Positions 32,782 to 43,984 of a DNA stretch of 64,000 bases are shown in pieces. The position numbers were made by a program, and so were the translations under genes. The stretch covers positions 1 to 64,000 of the forward strand of contig BDIU01000135.1 of NCBI GenBank assembly GCA_002118135.1, written 5' to 3'. Origin of the DNA: Trebouxia sp. TZW2008. Its lineage: Eukaryota; Chlorophyta; Trebouxiophyceae; Trebouxiales; Trebouxiaceae. Each line of letters begins with the position of its first letter. Position 1 is the stretch's first letter. The notes beneath the pieces were generated by a model that ran no database searches, was not told the DNA's origin, and worked only from the letters and a program-made list of their open reading frames with translations.

Positions 32782-35700
32782 ATGGCAGACGAGGAGGTCT
32801 CTCTGCGACCGCTATCGCTCAGACCGGGCGGCAAAGGCAAGTCAGCCAATCCTTTCGCTGGATTCGGCAAAGGTGCTGGCTTTGCGGTTAAGAAGCAGGT
32901 GAGCAATGCACACGCACAGTATCTGTGCTCATATTGGCAATGCTCACCGACACGCTGGCCGCAGGTTCAGCAGAAGGTTGCCGAGTACGAAGATGAGCCG
33001 AAAAAGCCTGCTAGCGAGATTGTCCGATATGATCGGGAGTTCCTGCTGACCTTTGCCGAGGTCAGGGCTCTGCACACATTGCTGGCTTTGATATTTGCTT
33101 GACATCTATGCTGGGATACCTTTGATCAAGCTGATTGCGTTCGTGCAGAGGTCATACCCACCACCTGAAGAAATTGCAACTCCAGCTAACGCTGAATTGC
33201 TTATTGATGATGTGCTCAATCCTCAGCAGCTGGAAGCACAGCGCCAGGTATGCCTCTTGTACTCTTTCTCTCTGTTTGCGCTTCCATGTCCTCCCTTTTG
33301 CTGCAGCCCATACAGCTGCAACAAGACATGACTTGAGTAAACACTGAGTAAACACTGCAGGTTGAGCCCGAGCAGCCAGACAACAGAGACTGGCGCTCAC
33401 GCACACAGCTGCCAGCTGCAACAGGGAACCAGCAGACTGCAAATAATGTCTCCCAGCCAGATACTAGGCCTCAACAGCCCAGCCAAGCACAGGCAACGCA
33501 GGCCGCTCCTCAGCCTGTTCAGCGTCAGAAGCCCACAGCTCAACAGCAGCTAGCAGGAGAGCCTGCCAAAGAAGCGGTGTGCTTTATGTCACCCTGGGTT
33601 TTTTGTTGTACACTGCCTTGATGTGATTTTGTTGGCTGTGAGAAGTGCTTGCAGAGCATGATGTGTCATGTCTGGGGCATTGCACAGCTGCATATAGCTT
33701 TGCTGGCATGACATGCATGGTTTGCAAGGTCAGTCTGAAATGATGGGATGTGCCTCTGTCAGGCACATGCGCCTAACAAGAAGCATCTAAAACAAGATGT
33801 CTGATGTTGAGGTAGCAACTGAAGCCAATCAGAGACGCGCACTCGATGACGAGGGTTTTGACTGCCAAAGTCTAGGTTGACAGCTGTAGCTGGGTGCAGT
33901 ATGGCGTAGCTCACCAAATGCGATGGTTAGCAGAGATACAGCGGCAGGCACACGGGTCATAACATCAGGATTCATAAGCTTACTGTAGATATGATCACAA
34001 TGTCAGGCGAGAGCATCCCAAGGCATGATGACTGTTCAAGTCAACACTGGTATTTGTTCATGACTGCAGGATGGTCCTGCTCCTCAAATACAGCGGGCAG
34101 CAGACATTGGGCGGCAGGCCTGGGCGCCCAGCAGCGCTGGCGGGGTCTCTGATTTGGAAAAGGTACACGACAGCACGCTGCCACACCACTGCTACATCAA
34201 GATTACTCCGTGCACAGCCCTTGTTGTCCTTGTTGCTCTGTGCATCATTTGATCTCAACACGTCAACCAGGTGCATGTCTTGTGTGAGTCATATTTGTCA
34301 TAGGCAGTGACAAATCAAGACGTCAAAGAATCTGTTGTGCATCAGGAGACATACACAATTCATTGCTTTGGGTCTGTTTCCAAGTACCCAGAAGCATGTG
34401 TACATTCAGCTGACCAGTATCAACAGCTGACAATATTGCTTTCAATGCAGGCAACAAAGGCTGTGAAGGGAACGCTCAACAAGCTGACACCAGAGAAGTT
34501 TGAGCGCTTGCTTCAACAGCTAGTGGCTGTCGTCACTTCTGCTGAGATTTTGCACACCACTATATCTCTGGTGTTTGAGAGCGCTGTGGCGCAACCCACC
34601 TTTGTTGCAATGTATGCAGACCTTTGTGATCGTCTTTCCAAGGTGAGGCATCACTTCACGGTTAGCTGCAGACAATTGAGCTTGCTTGTCAGTGCTCCAT
34701 GTCTATCTTTACACAGGTACATGCATGCCTGCTTGTTTTTGTGCATCTTATTGAGGCCCCTGACAAATTGCCTGGACACAGCACTGGCGTAGATGCCAGC
34801 TTGCCATCAAGCAACGTGCACATGTTGCACATCATTTTGGGGGTAAAGTCTGTGAGTGTGAGGTGAAGCATCAGACATTATTGCATAAGCGAGTTCAAAG
34901 GTTGCACTTGTTGACACTGCTTCTGCAATACTATCTGATGCTTCTCACAGATCTCACAAGTTGAGTCCCAGGGTGAACGCAAGTATTGGCTGAAATTGAG
35001 CATTTTCAGCAAAGCCATGGAGGACGCCTCCAAGTTTTCAACTATCTTCATGCTGCCGATGATGTTTTCTGTCTGCAGCAACTGCCTGAGTTCCCACCTC
35101 CTGAGGGTGAAAGGCGACCCATGTCTTTCCGCAGAGTTCTGCTCAACACATGCCAAGAAGAGTTTGAGGGCGCTGCTGCTGCTCGCCAGGTACAACTGCA
35201 GCCTTATGATGTGCTGCAGTCAAATTTTGCTCATCGCATGTCACAGCTTGACTGATGGTCTTGAGCATGCATGCTGAGCCTTTTTGCATGTGAATTTTGC
35301 ATGAGCATGCTACTTTGACTGGACTATCTGCTAATATTCGTTGTCTATTGCTTTACTTTTTGTCCGTAACTATCGCAAGTGGCCAGGCGGGCACATACAC
35401 AGTCTGGCAACAAAGCAGATCAACAGACGGTGATAAAATACAGACAAAGTCAGCTGCATTGGGCATTTTCTTAGGATGTGGCTCAGTCAGACTGCCGACT
35501 AGCTAAGCAGACAGACCACAAGACACACTGCCAGGCAGACCAGAACAGATGAATGGCCAGCCAGACAGAGTCACAGACAGACAGACAGACACAGGCAAAC
35601 ACCTTGGATTCTCAGGACACAGCAGGCAGGAAAGCAGGCAGTCAGACAGACAAGCAGGCAGCTAGAAATAACAACACACCACTTCACATACAGCCAAACA

Positions 35701-38700
35701 GACAGATAATTCAAGTGACTGGACAGACAGATTTCTAACCACGCCCACAGATAAATAGACAGACAATTTGTCATTATCAAACAGACAGACAGTTTGTCAG
35801 CCAGACAGACCACCAATGTCATGCGCAGTCAGTGACATAAACAGACAAACAGACAGACTGATAGGAAACAAGCCAGACAGGCAACTAGACCGACAAACAG
35901 ATGGTGACAGGGTCACAGGCAGATGTTGAGACAGAGAGTGAGACAGACGAGTGGACAGACATTGTCAGAAGCGCTCAGATGGGCAGACGCCAAAGTGCAC
36001 AAATAGACTGACAGTCTTTTGTCATGTATCAGTTTGGTGTTCTTGGTGTTTCTGCAGGCCATTGAGAAGGTTGCTGAGGAGCAGAAGGAGGCAACAGCCC
36101 GCACTGCTAAGATGCGCACTCTGGGCAACATCAGGCTCATTGCCGAGTTGTTCAAGAAGAGTGTGGTGCCAGAGAAGATTGTGCACATGTGCGTACAAGA
36201 CCTCATTGGCGACGCCAAGCAGGAACCCGCAGAGAACAATGTTGAGGCAAGTCAAAGCTGCAGATCTGCGCAAAACGTGTGATGCAGCTTGTTGATGATA
36301 GAATATTTTCCACACATGTTGCCCACACAAGAGAACATGCTAGCAAACACATGCTGCACTTGGTCAAAGGGTGCCTCAGCATTTTTCAGGTTGCTCACAG
36401 GTCTGAGCTGTTGGCCAAGATAAAAAGTCATCAAGCTGTTAGACTCATAACGGCCTCGCCAGACATCATCTCAACAGGCTGCAGCTGACCAGATGCATGA
36501 CACAGCTTGTGTCAGCTGCTTGTTGTGTAGTCACATCTTTGACGGGTCGTCACAGCCGTGAGAAAAAGCTATATCTGCTTGTTGCCAGTTGTTGCCATTT
36601 CTGCCAGGTTGTGACTGCTCTTGGAAACCAGCTTGGCTGCTGCAATACAGCATTGTCACCAAACAGACGCTGCTCTGGTCCCAACAGCGGCTCTGCTTCT
36701 TTACTTCAGAGCATACTGCACGCATTGTACGTGCTGGCAAGAAGAAGAGCAGCCGCTGTTCTGTCAAGAGCAGCATCTGCTGGATTGACTGCTTGCAAAA
36801 TAGCTTGATAGTTGTTTCATGGTGAAGGTCATTGTCTGCAGCAGTCTTAATCTGTCAATGTGAAGCGCTTCAGCTGCAAAGCAACTTCTGCACTCAAGCA
36901 CTACATCTTGTCATGCTGCTTTTTTCTGGGTGTGACAGCAGCTGTACACATAGTCCTCAGTGTATGTCGTTGATGTCTTGCTGGCGTGCCCATCAAGTTA
37001 AGCCTGAATATCTAGCAAATGTCGGACGTGTCACATGATGCTTGACTGCAGCATATGACCTGCTATTGATCACAGTGTAAAACCGAGCATTTGTAGGATG
37101 CCTGCGCTTTCCTCAGTGGTTGTGGAGAATGCCATGTCTATTGGATGGCTGTTGCCATCTGGTGCACATGGCTCCTCAACAAACGCTGGACTCCTGCTGG
37201 GTGTCCCACACTGTTGATGTAATTGATGTCCTGGGAACAAATCAGAAAGCTTTCTGGGGACCTGATTTAGAAGTGCGTGCAACAACTTCAGGTCCATAGT
37301 CTGGACTAGAACCGTATTCCAGCGGGCAACAAGCTTGAGTGTGTTTGCTGATGCAATAGTGTGATCCTGCTTCAAGGGTGCTGTTCCAAATGTTGAGAGC
37401 CAGTAGCAAATCTGCTGTAATCGTCGGTAACCTGAATCATAGACACAGTCAGTATTTGCAGGCAGCTGAAGGCAATCCAATTGGTTTTGTTAGACCCAGT
37501 GCATTGTATATGTTTTTGACCTGCTGATCTGCCCTGCTTAATGTCGCCCATTTGTGTCAGATGCAAGCCTGCATGATCAGAGATAGGGACAGATGGCTAG
37601 GGATTCATACCTCCAAGCTGCACGCATGCATGATGACATCAGCAGTGACTCATATGACTGTCTGTGCAATCACGCATAGGCGCCTAGCAGTGCAATGCTC
37701 AACTAGTGTGGTGAGCTTGCTCCTTGATAAGGCGCATGCACCCTGTTGCCAAGTGGTGTTCCAGCAGAATTTGAGCACACCGCAATCGCAGCAATCATGC
37801 AGTCAATGGGTGTATGTGGGGGAAGATGTAGACGCTCAGTGGAGTCATGAGCATATTGATGTCTCCCCCAAAGTTGTCAATTCACTGATTGCATACTGGC
37901 TGTGATGCTGTCGCACATGCTTCCCACATGCTGGCTTTGCATGTCAGCAAGATGCCATAGCTGCCAAGGCAAAAGCAGGTCCTGTCTACTCTGTGTGCGC
38001 ACCAGAGCCCACAGAGAGCTGCTCAGCTGCAGGTCTGGACTTTTTACTTAAGCCAATTATGTGCTGCTGCTGCAAAATGTATTGCAGACAAATGTCACAA
38101 CATCACACTAGACATGCAGTCAATCAATCTGCCATTGCATCATGGTTCACCAAATATTTCAATGAACAGCTTCATGGTGTCCTGCAGGCTGTTTGCGAGC
38201 TGTTGACGGTCGCTGGCAAAACCTTGGACACAGCCTCTCCTCAGAGCAAGCAGAAAACATCATCCTACTTCACTGTCATGGACAAGTGGATGGGCAGCAA
38301 GCTGTTGCCCAGCAGGACGCGCTTCATGGTGCGGGATCTCATCGAGCTGAGGCGCAGCAACTGGATCCCTCGTAGGGCGCAACTACAGGTGAGGCATATG
38401 TTATTGTAAAGGGAGAAACATCATGTCATTCTGCTCTGTAGGCAAGACAGGATAGGGGGCTGATGCAGAGTTGCCATCGTTGTGCGGTTCTATCTTAGCA
38501 TGTTGGTGCATCTGCTTTTATAACATGCAGGCATCTGGCAGTCGGACTACACAGTAACCATTTTGTGGGCTAAGACAGTTGAGGAGGTTCATGCTGAAGG
38601 TCATGCAGAGCTGCAGGCCAACATCATGTATTTTATGCATTTCAGTGCAGCACCATCAACATCATCTGGGCCGTAGCGTTTCAAAGTGACATACAACATT

Positions 38701-41700
38701 ACTCTGTAGGCCAAGACAATAGAGGAGATCCATGCAGAGGCTCACGCTGAGCTGGGCATGATGCCAGCCACGCTCAGATCAGCCCTTGAGACCGCATCTC
38801 CTCTGCCAAGACTGCCTGACAACAGTGATACATTGTTCTGTAGGCCAAGACGATAGAGGAGATCCATGCAGAGGCTCATGCTGAGCTTGGCATGATGCCC
38901 GCCACGCTCATACCCGCCCTTGAGAGCTTATCCGCCCTGCCCAAACAGCCTGATGAGGTTGAGCTCTTCCCATCATTCAAGGGAGGTATGTACATCTGAG
39001 CTTTGCTTGCTGTTGCCATACCGTTGGGACCGAAGATTGGTCCATATGAAATTTTGCTGCTACCGTATCTGCTGCCAAGCTCTGCAGCTATCACAATGTC
39101 AAGCTCCCCTCTTTCGTGCATTGCCTGGATTCTCACTCAGGCCCAGTCCACAACTCTGATGATCATGTCACCGAATGATAGCCACTGCGTAGGATTGTTG
39201 CGCCTTGCACCGAATTCGGCAGCTGCAGGCTTGCAGTGGTGCCTGATGCAAGAGTGCTGCGCGGTGCCTTTCACAAACGAGCACTTCACTAGACTTCCTA
39301 CATCCATAACAGTATTGTGCAGTGCTGGTCAGTCAGGATGAAAGAAACTGACAGCCAGGTCCTGCCTGTCAATGTATTTCCATCCTCAAAAATAGGCACT
39401 GCACAGTCTGTTTGTAGAATCCAAACTTTTGACAAAGTTGTTGCTCTATCTGCTGTTGAGCTCTGCTGCTGCCCTAAAGCACCCTCCCTCCGCTGGTGCA
39501 ACTGCAATCGCACTGACTCCAGTTGCAAGCTTTCATGAATTTGGTCTCTGAGTGACAGGCACCACCTGACGTTGTTGTATCATGCACTGAGTTTGATCCC
39601 CGCAGGCTTGTAGGGTGTCTGACGCAAGAGTGATGTGCGGTGTCTATCGCACAGCAGCAGCTTCACTAGACCTCTTGAATCAGTAAATATGTCATGTGGC
39701 GCCTGTACTAGGCAATTTTGATATGCTTCCTGAGTCTATCAACATGTTGTGCAGTGCATATCACACAAGTGCAGCCTCGACACATTTCTTGAATCCATAC
39801 ATATGTTGTGCAGTATCTGTTACTCAGGATCCCACCAGCACTGACAGCCAAATTCTGCCTGTCCCTGCTTCATTGATCGTCAGTGATAGGCACTGCACAG
39901 TCTGTCTGCAGCATTAGGAATTTGGATGAAGCTGTGGCTCAGCCAGGCGTTGCTGGTCAGTGCTTGCTTGATCTGAAATAGTGGGCACCAGCACAATTGC
40001 AGAACCAGTCAGTCTGCTGAATCTGCTTCTCAGCCAGGTCTTGTGTGTCAGCTTTTGCCTGATGGTGCTCTGATTGAGGACCAAAAACCCATGCTTTTGA
40101 TGCAAAAGAAGTGTCTTGGTTTCTAAAGGTGAGGACTGGCAAACAATGATCAGAAGGGGGACAAATCAAGGTGGCAGTGCCTTGACCGGAGACTGGAAAC
40201 CCATGGAGGCTGCCCCTCAGCCTGAACCCACCCCCGCCCCCTCCCAACCCACCCCCTCTGCCCAGCCACAACAAGCTGCTGCCAGGTCAGAAACCAGCTT
40301 TGCCTTGTTGGCGAGGTTCATGTTCTGTTGCACAGCAAAGATTGTCACTGTTGCAGCACATGCATCACAGCGACATGATGGCAACATTTGTGAGCTCAAT
40401 TTGCTTTATGTTCCTGCATACAGGTCAAGCTGCAGGCAAAAGCGCTTTGCGACCTCGATGTGCTTGCATGCAAGTGCTTGCACGTGAATGCCTGTGTATG
40501 GGTAGAGTGACTGTTTGGCTGCTGTGTGTGCAGCAATGGCAAGAAGGACATGTCAGAGGAACAGCGGCAGCTGCGGTGTCAAGGGCTGTTTGATGAGTTC
40601 CTGCAGAACATCGACCTTAATGAAGCTGTCCTTTCTGCTCAGGAACTTGCAACACCAGGTACTTGATTTCTGCTTGGAGATTACATGCTTTGTGCACTCT
40701 GGACTCACCATGTATCTAACTATATGGTATTCATGCAATGGCTGCATGCTGTTCTGCATTGATGTTGACAATAATGGTCCATGTCTTTGATTCACAAGTG
40801 GGTCCTGCTCACATTCAGCATGTGTATTGCAATGCAGATTTCTGATTGCAGCACATGCTTTGTGGTGGACTTATGAGGTTCTGGGTACGCAATGGAGACC
40901 AGTTTGTGCCTATAGTTGCTGTACTACGAGACTCATGTGTCCTGAGGCTGTCATTTTGCATCTTGCAGATTTCACGCCACAGATAGTGAGGACTGGCATC
41001 AGTAAGCTATTTGAGGTGACCAGGGAAAAGGATCAAAGCTCATTGGTCACAGTGTTGGTCGGGCTACAGAAGAAGGGCGTGCTGACTTCAGAGCAGCTTC
41101 TTGCTGGTATCAGGAAATCTACAGACCAGCTAGAAGATCTCAGGTCAGTCACTGATTGGGTAGAAAACTTATGCCTGCAAAAACGCTCAAAGCAGACAGA
41201 GACAATCTGCTTGAATGACCAAGTTGCTTTCAAAAGCTTGCAACAGAGGCGTATCCAGCAAAGGTAAATAATATGGCCACATTGCAAAGCCTTGACTGTG
41301 CTGAACACAGCATCATCTTTCTACTAATCAAGGCGTGCATTGTTTTGCATGATTGCCCTGTGCAGCTTGCTCATTTTGTAACATGTTTGTGATCACACAG
41401 ATGCCAGCTGATTGTCAGATGGCTGCATGAGTGATGACTGCAAGGTTCTCAGCTAAAAATTTGTCGCTTATGCAGATTGGACATTCCAAAGGCGCCTCTG
41501 CTGCTTGGCCAGTTGCTTGGGAGTGCTATCAGTCAGAAAAGCTTTGGCAGTGAAGCTCTACAAGAAGTGTGTGAACCCATCGAGGACTCTGAAGCCAGGC
41601 GTGAGTTGCTTGTCCATGTGTTGAAGACAGTGCAGGTGAGACCACATGGTCCTCATCCAGTCAAGCACAATGCCGCGATATGTCATGTTGTGGTATTGGA

Positions 41701-42185
41701 TGTTATGTTGCAACATATGCGCTGAGACCTGTCCTACAGACAATGCACTGATATGTTTTCTGATTGCTTGTGCGTCTATTGCAGTGTTTCTGCAACCATG
41801 AGTTGTGAGTCATGTTCAGACAGTAACAATCCATCTCAGCTCACTTGCTGTCATGGATCTGAAACTTTGTCTAGTAGCCTTGACATGTTTTGAGCCACCT
41901 GCAGATGCCTTGAAATGCATTGGACAGCATGAGTCTGCTTGGACTGTGCTTTCAGCATGCATATGGCTCACATCACCAATCTGTCTGCTGCATAAACCAC
42001 GAATGTATGTCGTTGCATGTTCCAAATTTTTGAGTTTTGTTCTGCAGAAAGCAACTGGAGATGATGCAGTGAAGTCCTTGAGCAAAGGTATCAAGCTGAA
42101 AGAGTTGTTGACAGGAGACCCTGAGTTTGATGACACTCCAGAGGTTTTTTTGAGCAAGCAGGGTTTGCGATTGCTGCCTCTTTGA
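32782..42185 (+). CDS. EIFISO4G: translation initiation factor eIF4G / eIFiso4G
   Basis: Fifteen phase-consistent exons, 736 residues: 32782-32898, 32965-33060, 33149-33247, 33361-33576, 34070-34162, 34451-34642, 35079-35189, 36058-36246, 38188-38388, 38844-38985, 40129-40285, 40534-40658, 40969-41143, 41476-41635, 42048-42185. It has a Gly/Lys N-terminus, then [11 protein letters not shown] (eIF4E-binding type), YPPPEE and a Gln/Pro linker. The MIF4G domain follows: [76 protein letters not shown]. After that come [13 protein letters not shown] and an MA3 domain from [14 protein letters not shown] to LLVHVLKTV. Its modest length fits plant eIFiso4G better than full eIF4G. It scaffolds the cap complex in the cytosol by binding eIF4E and eIF4A. 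Intron 8 uses a GC donor (GAG/GCAAGT). Introns 7, 9 and 10 are repeat-rich. Confidence 0.92.
35500..35965 (+). repeat. degenerate (CAGA)n microsatellite in eIF4G intron 7
   Basis: Roughly 450 bases are dominated by CAGACAGA with interruptions. The open frames on both strands here (for example 35553-35738 plus and 35571-35822 minus) are products of the 4-base repeat, not genes. Confidence 0.85.
38442..38829 (+). repeat. three upstream copies of eIF4G exon 10
   Basis: 38442-38475 and 38569-38620 are decayed and 38710-38829 is close to the functional exon (38844-38985): all share GCCAAGACAATAGAGGAGAT-like starts, most behind CTGTAG. Copy 38710 stays open ([20 protein letters not shown], then a divergent tail) but has no GT donor before the next acceptor. 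The period is about 130-140 bases. Confidence 0.8.
38986..40128 (+). repeat. eIF4G intron 10, built of degenerate tandem repeats
   Basis: The block around 39295-39420 (ACTGACAGCCAGGTCCTGCC, then GGCACTGCACAGTCTGTTTG) recurs at 39838-39910 (ACTGACAGCCAAATTCTGCC, then GGCACTGCACAGTCTGTCTG). Shorter pieces (TGTTGTGCAGT) recur between. No exon is seen. Confidence 0.55.
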
Positions 42186-42649
42186 GAAAAGGGGACTTCT
42201 AACCACAAACGAACGCTCGTTGCTCATGCTCAATTCGGTCGCTTGGTCATTGTCAGGTTGAACGCTTGAGTCAACCTATCTGCTTGTTTGCCAGGCAATG
42301 CGAGACATGTGCAATTTTGACCACAGTCATGGTGCTGCTGCCTTTCATTTGCACGATCTATAGGTATCAAGGCTACTCTTAATACTGGCAGGCAGCTTTT
42401 TCAGGGCAACGAACACTCTGCAACCTAGGTTTCGATTTTGCCGGTCTTACATTTCCGTTGTGGCCTTGCAATGATCTTTAGTGCGCAAGGTTGCAGGGAG
42501 ACTGCATTGTGCCCCAGCATGCATTGTGTACCATCGAGCATAGTGCATACTTCAGTCAATCTATACTGCTGATCACACTGTGCACTGGACCAAGACTCAT
42601 GACATAGCCATGACAAAGCAGTGTTAGTGACATGCATACTTTGGCCAAA
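42186..42649. other. intergenic interval between converging eIF4G and MIC10-like genes
   Basis: About 460 bases without a recognisable exon; it should hold both 3' UTRs. Confidence 0.5.
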
Positions 42650-43305
42650 TCACGTTGATGCCAAATGGCATGTGACATTGTCTATCTGAGCTGCTATGCT
42701 ACAATCATTTGTAAACGGCACTGCCTTGTAGAAATATGCCACCTGCGTTGGCAACCCAGGTGCTGCTGTTGTGCCGCAGCTGCACACAGGACTTGAAAGG
42801 CCTGGTGCAGACTCTTGCAAAAGCTTTAGTTCTGCTGCGCTTGTGCTGCAGGTTGCTTCACGTGATGTACCACGCTGGGGACTGCTCCTCGAAACTGCAA
42901 GGTGCTCAAAATGGGTGATCACATTGTCAAAAATAGAGGTTATCAGCTGCAGGGCAGGCACAAACACTTTCTGTGTGCTTACCTCTCTTTGGCTATCACT
43001 ATACGCTGAGCCAGCGCCAAAGCCAGCTCCTAACGCCGTCGTCGCTGCTCTCACCCCACCGCCTCCTATGTGAGTGCCAGCAAAGGCTTCAGCATCATGT
43101 ATTGCCTTCAAGAAGCTGCACGGCTTGTCCCCAAGAGCAAGAATGGCCTACTTAGTACAACCAAGGCGACAGCTCCCGCAGCTAAAGTCGAATATGTGAC
43201 TCTTCGCAGAGTCAGATCGATGCATTTGTCCCATTTCTCATCAATGTAATATTCGACAGGTCGTTTATCGGGTGCTGGCTGCCGATGTGGCTGCTGATCG
43301 GACAT
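42650..43305 (-). CDS. MIC10: MICOS complex subunit MIC10-like
   Basis: Exons 43305-43122, 43065-42983 and probably 42946-42650. The core is DEKWDKCIDLTLRRVTYSTL, then a first membrane span (AAGAVALVVL), SRPF, and a second span with the glycine motif GAGFGAGSAYSDSQRE. This is the MIC10/MINOS1 signature: a small inner-membrane hairpin that oligomerises at mitochondrial crista junctions. The first two exons join in phase only if a 56-base intron (43121-43066, GT..AG) is removed, which is very short for this genome. The frame is open upstream to 43353 but from a TTG, so ATG 43305 is used. MIC10 is normally about 80-100 residues; the third exon would add an atypical Ser/Cys-rich tail, so the C-terminus is doubtful. 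Confidence 0.75.
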
Positions 43306-43984
43306 CTGCGGGACTTCAGAAGCAGCAGATTCTGCAGTACTTCCGTCGCTCAAGCTCGCGACATATTTGACACTTGTTCAAGCTGTACAGACGTCCCTCG
43401 ACGGAGGTTGACGCGTCTGCGATGTGCCTGCAATGCAATGAGATGCAAGTCGAGACCAAGCTGAAGAAGAAGAGTTTCACTATAGAAGTGCAACCGTCCC
43501 AGACTTTGTTGTTGATGCTTTGGCATTTTGCCATTGAGCAGAGCCTATACCAGCAACCAGCGTTCTCGACAGCAACACGCCACTTCGTGCACAAGCAGCC
43601 AAGGATTAGGCCGTACTTGTGTTTGTACACAGACTTGTACTGTTTGCTGGACAATCACGCAATCTTGTGACAAGCAAGCGCTATCGCATCAACGATAGAG
43701 TTCGAAACGCAGCGATTGCACGCCTGCATGCGCCTGAACTTTGCAACTTGACAACGGCAAAGCAGCGACAGAACTTGCTGTACTTGAGTTGAGCTGCCGC
43801 GGGGGTGATCAGCAGAATCACTGCAGATCAAAGGCTTTCAGGATCTCAGCATTGTTGACGTACTGTGTGCTCGATCGGTCTCTCAGCAACGCAAGCAACG
43901 CTTGGGAGAAGTGATACAGTAGTATGGAGCGTTGGCACGTGACAGCCCAGAATTGCGCCTCTGCACTAGTCTAGCTTGTTCACC
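43306..43984. other. divergent interval with a ubiquitin-like fragment
   Basis: Between the MIC10-like and TRB-like genes. An ATG at 43443 opens a frame to 43670 whose first residues, MQVETKLKKKSFTIEVQPSQ, resemble the first beta-hairpin of a RAD23-type ubiquitin-like domain. The rest does not continue the fold and no further exon is seen. It may be a gene fragment or chance. CpG-rich sequence near 43680-43870 probably contains the TRB promoter. Confidence 0.35.

Noticed and set aside
35553..35822. Open frames on both strands
   Set aside because: Products of the (CAGA)n microsatellite.
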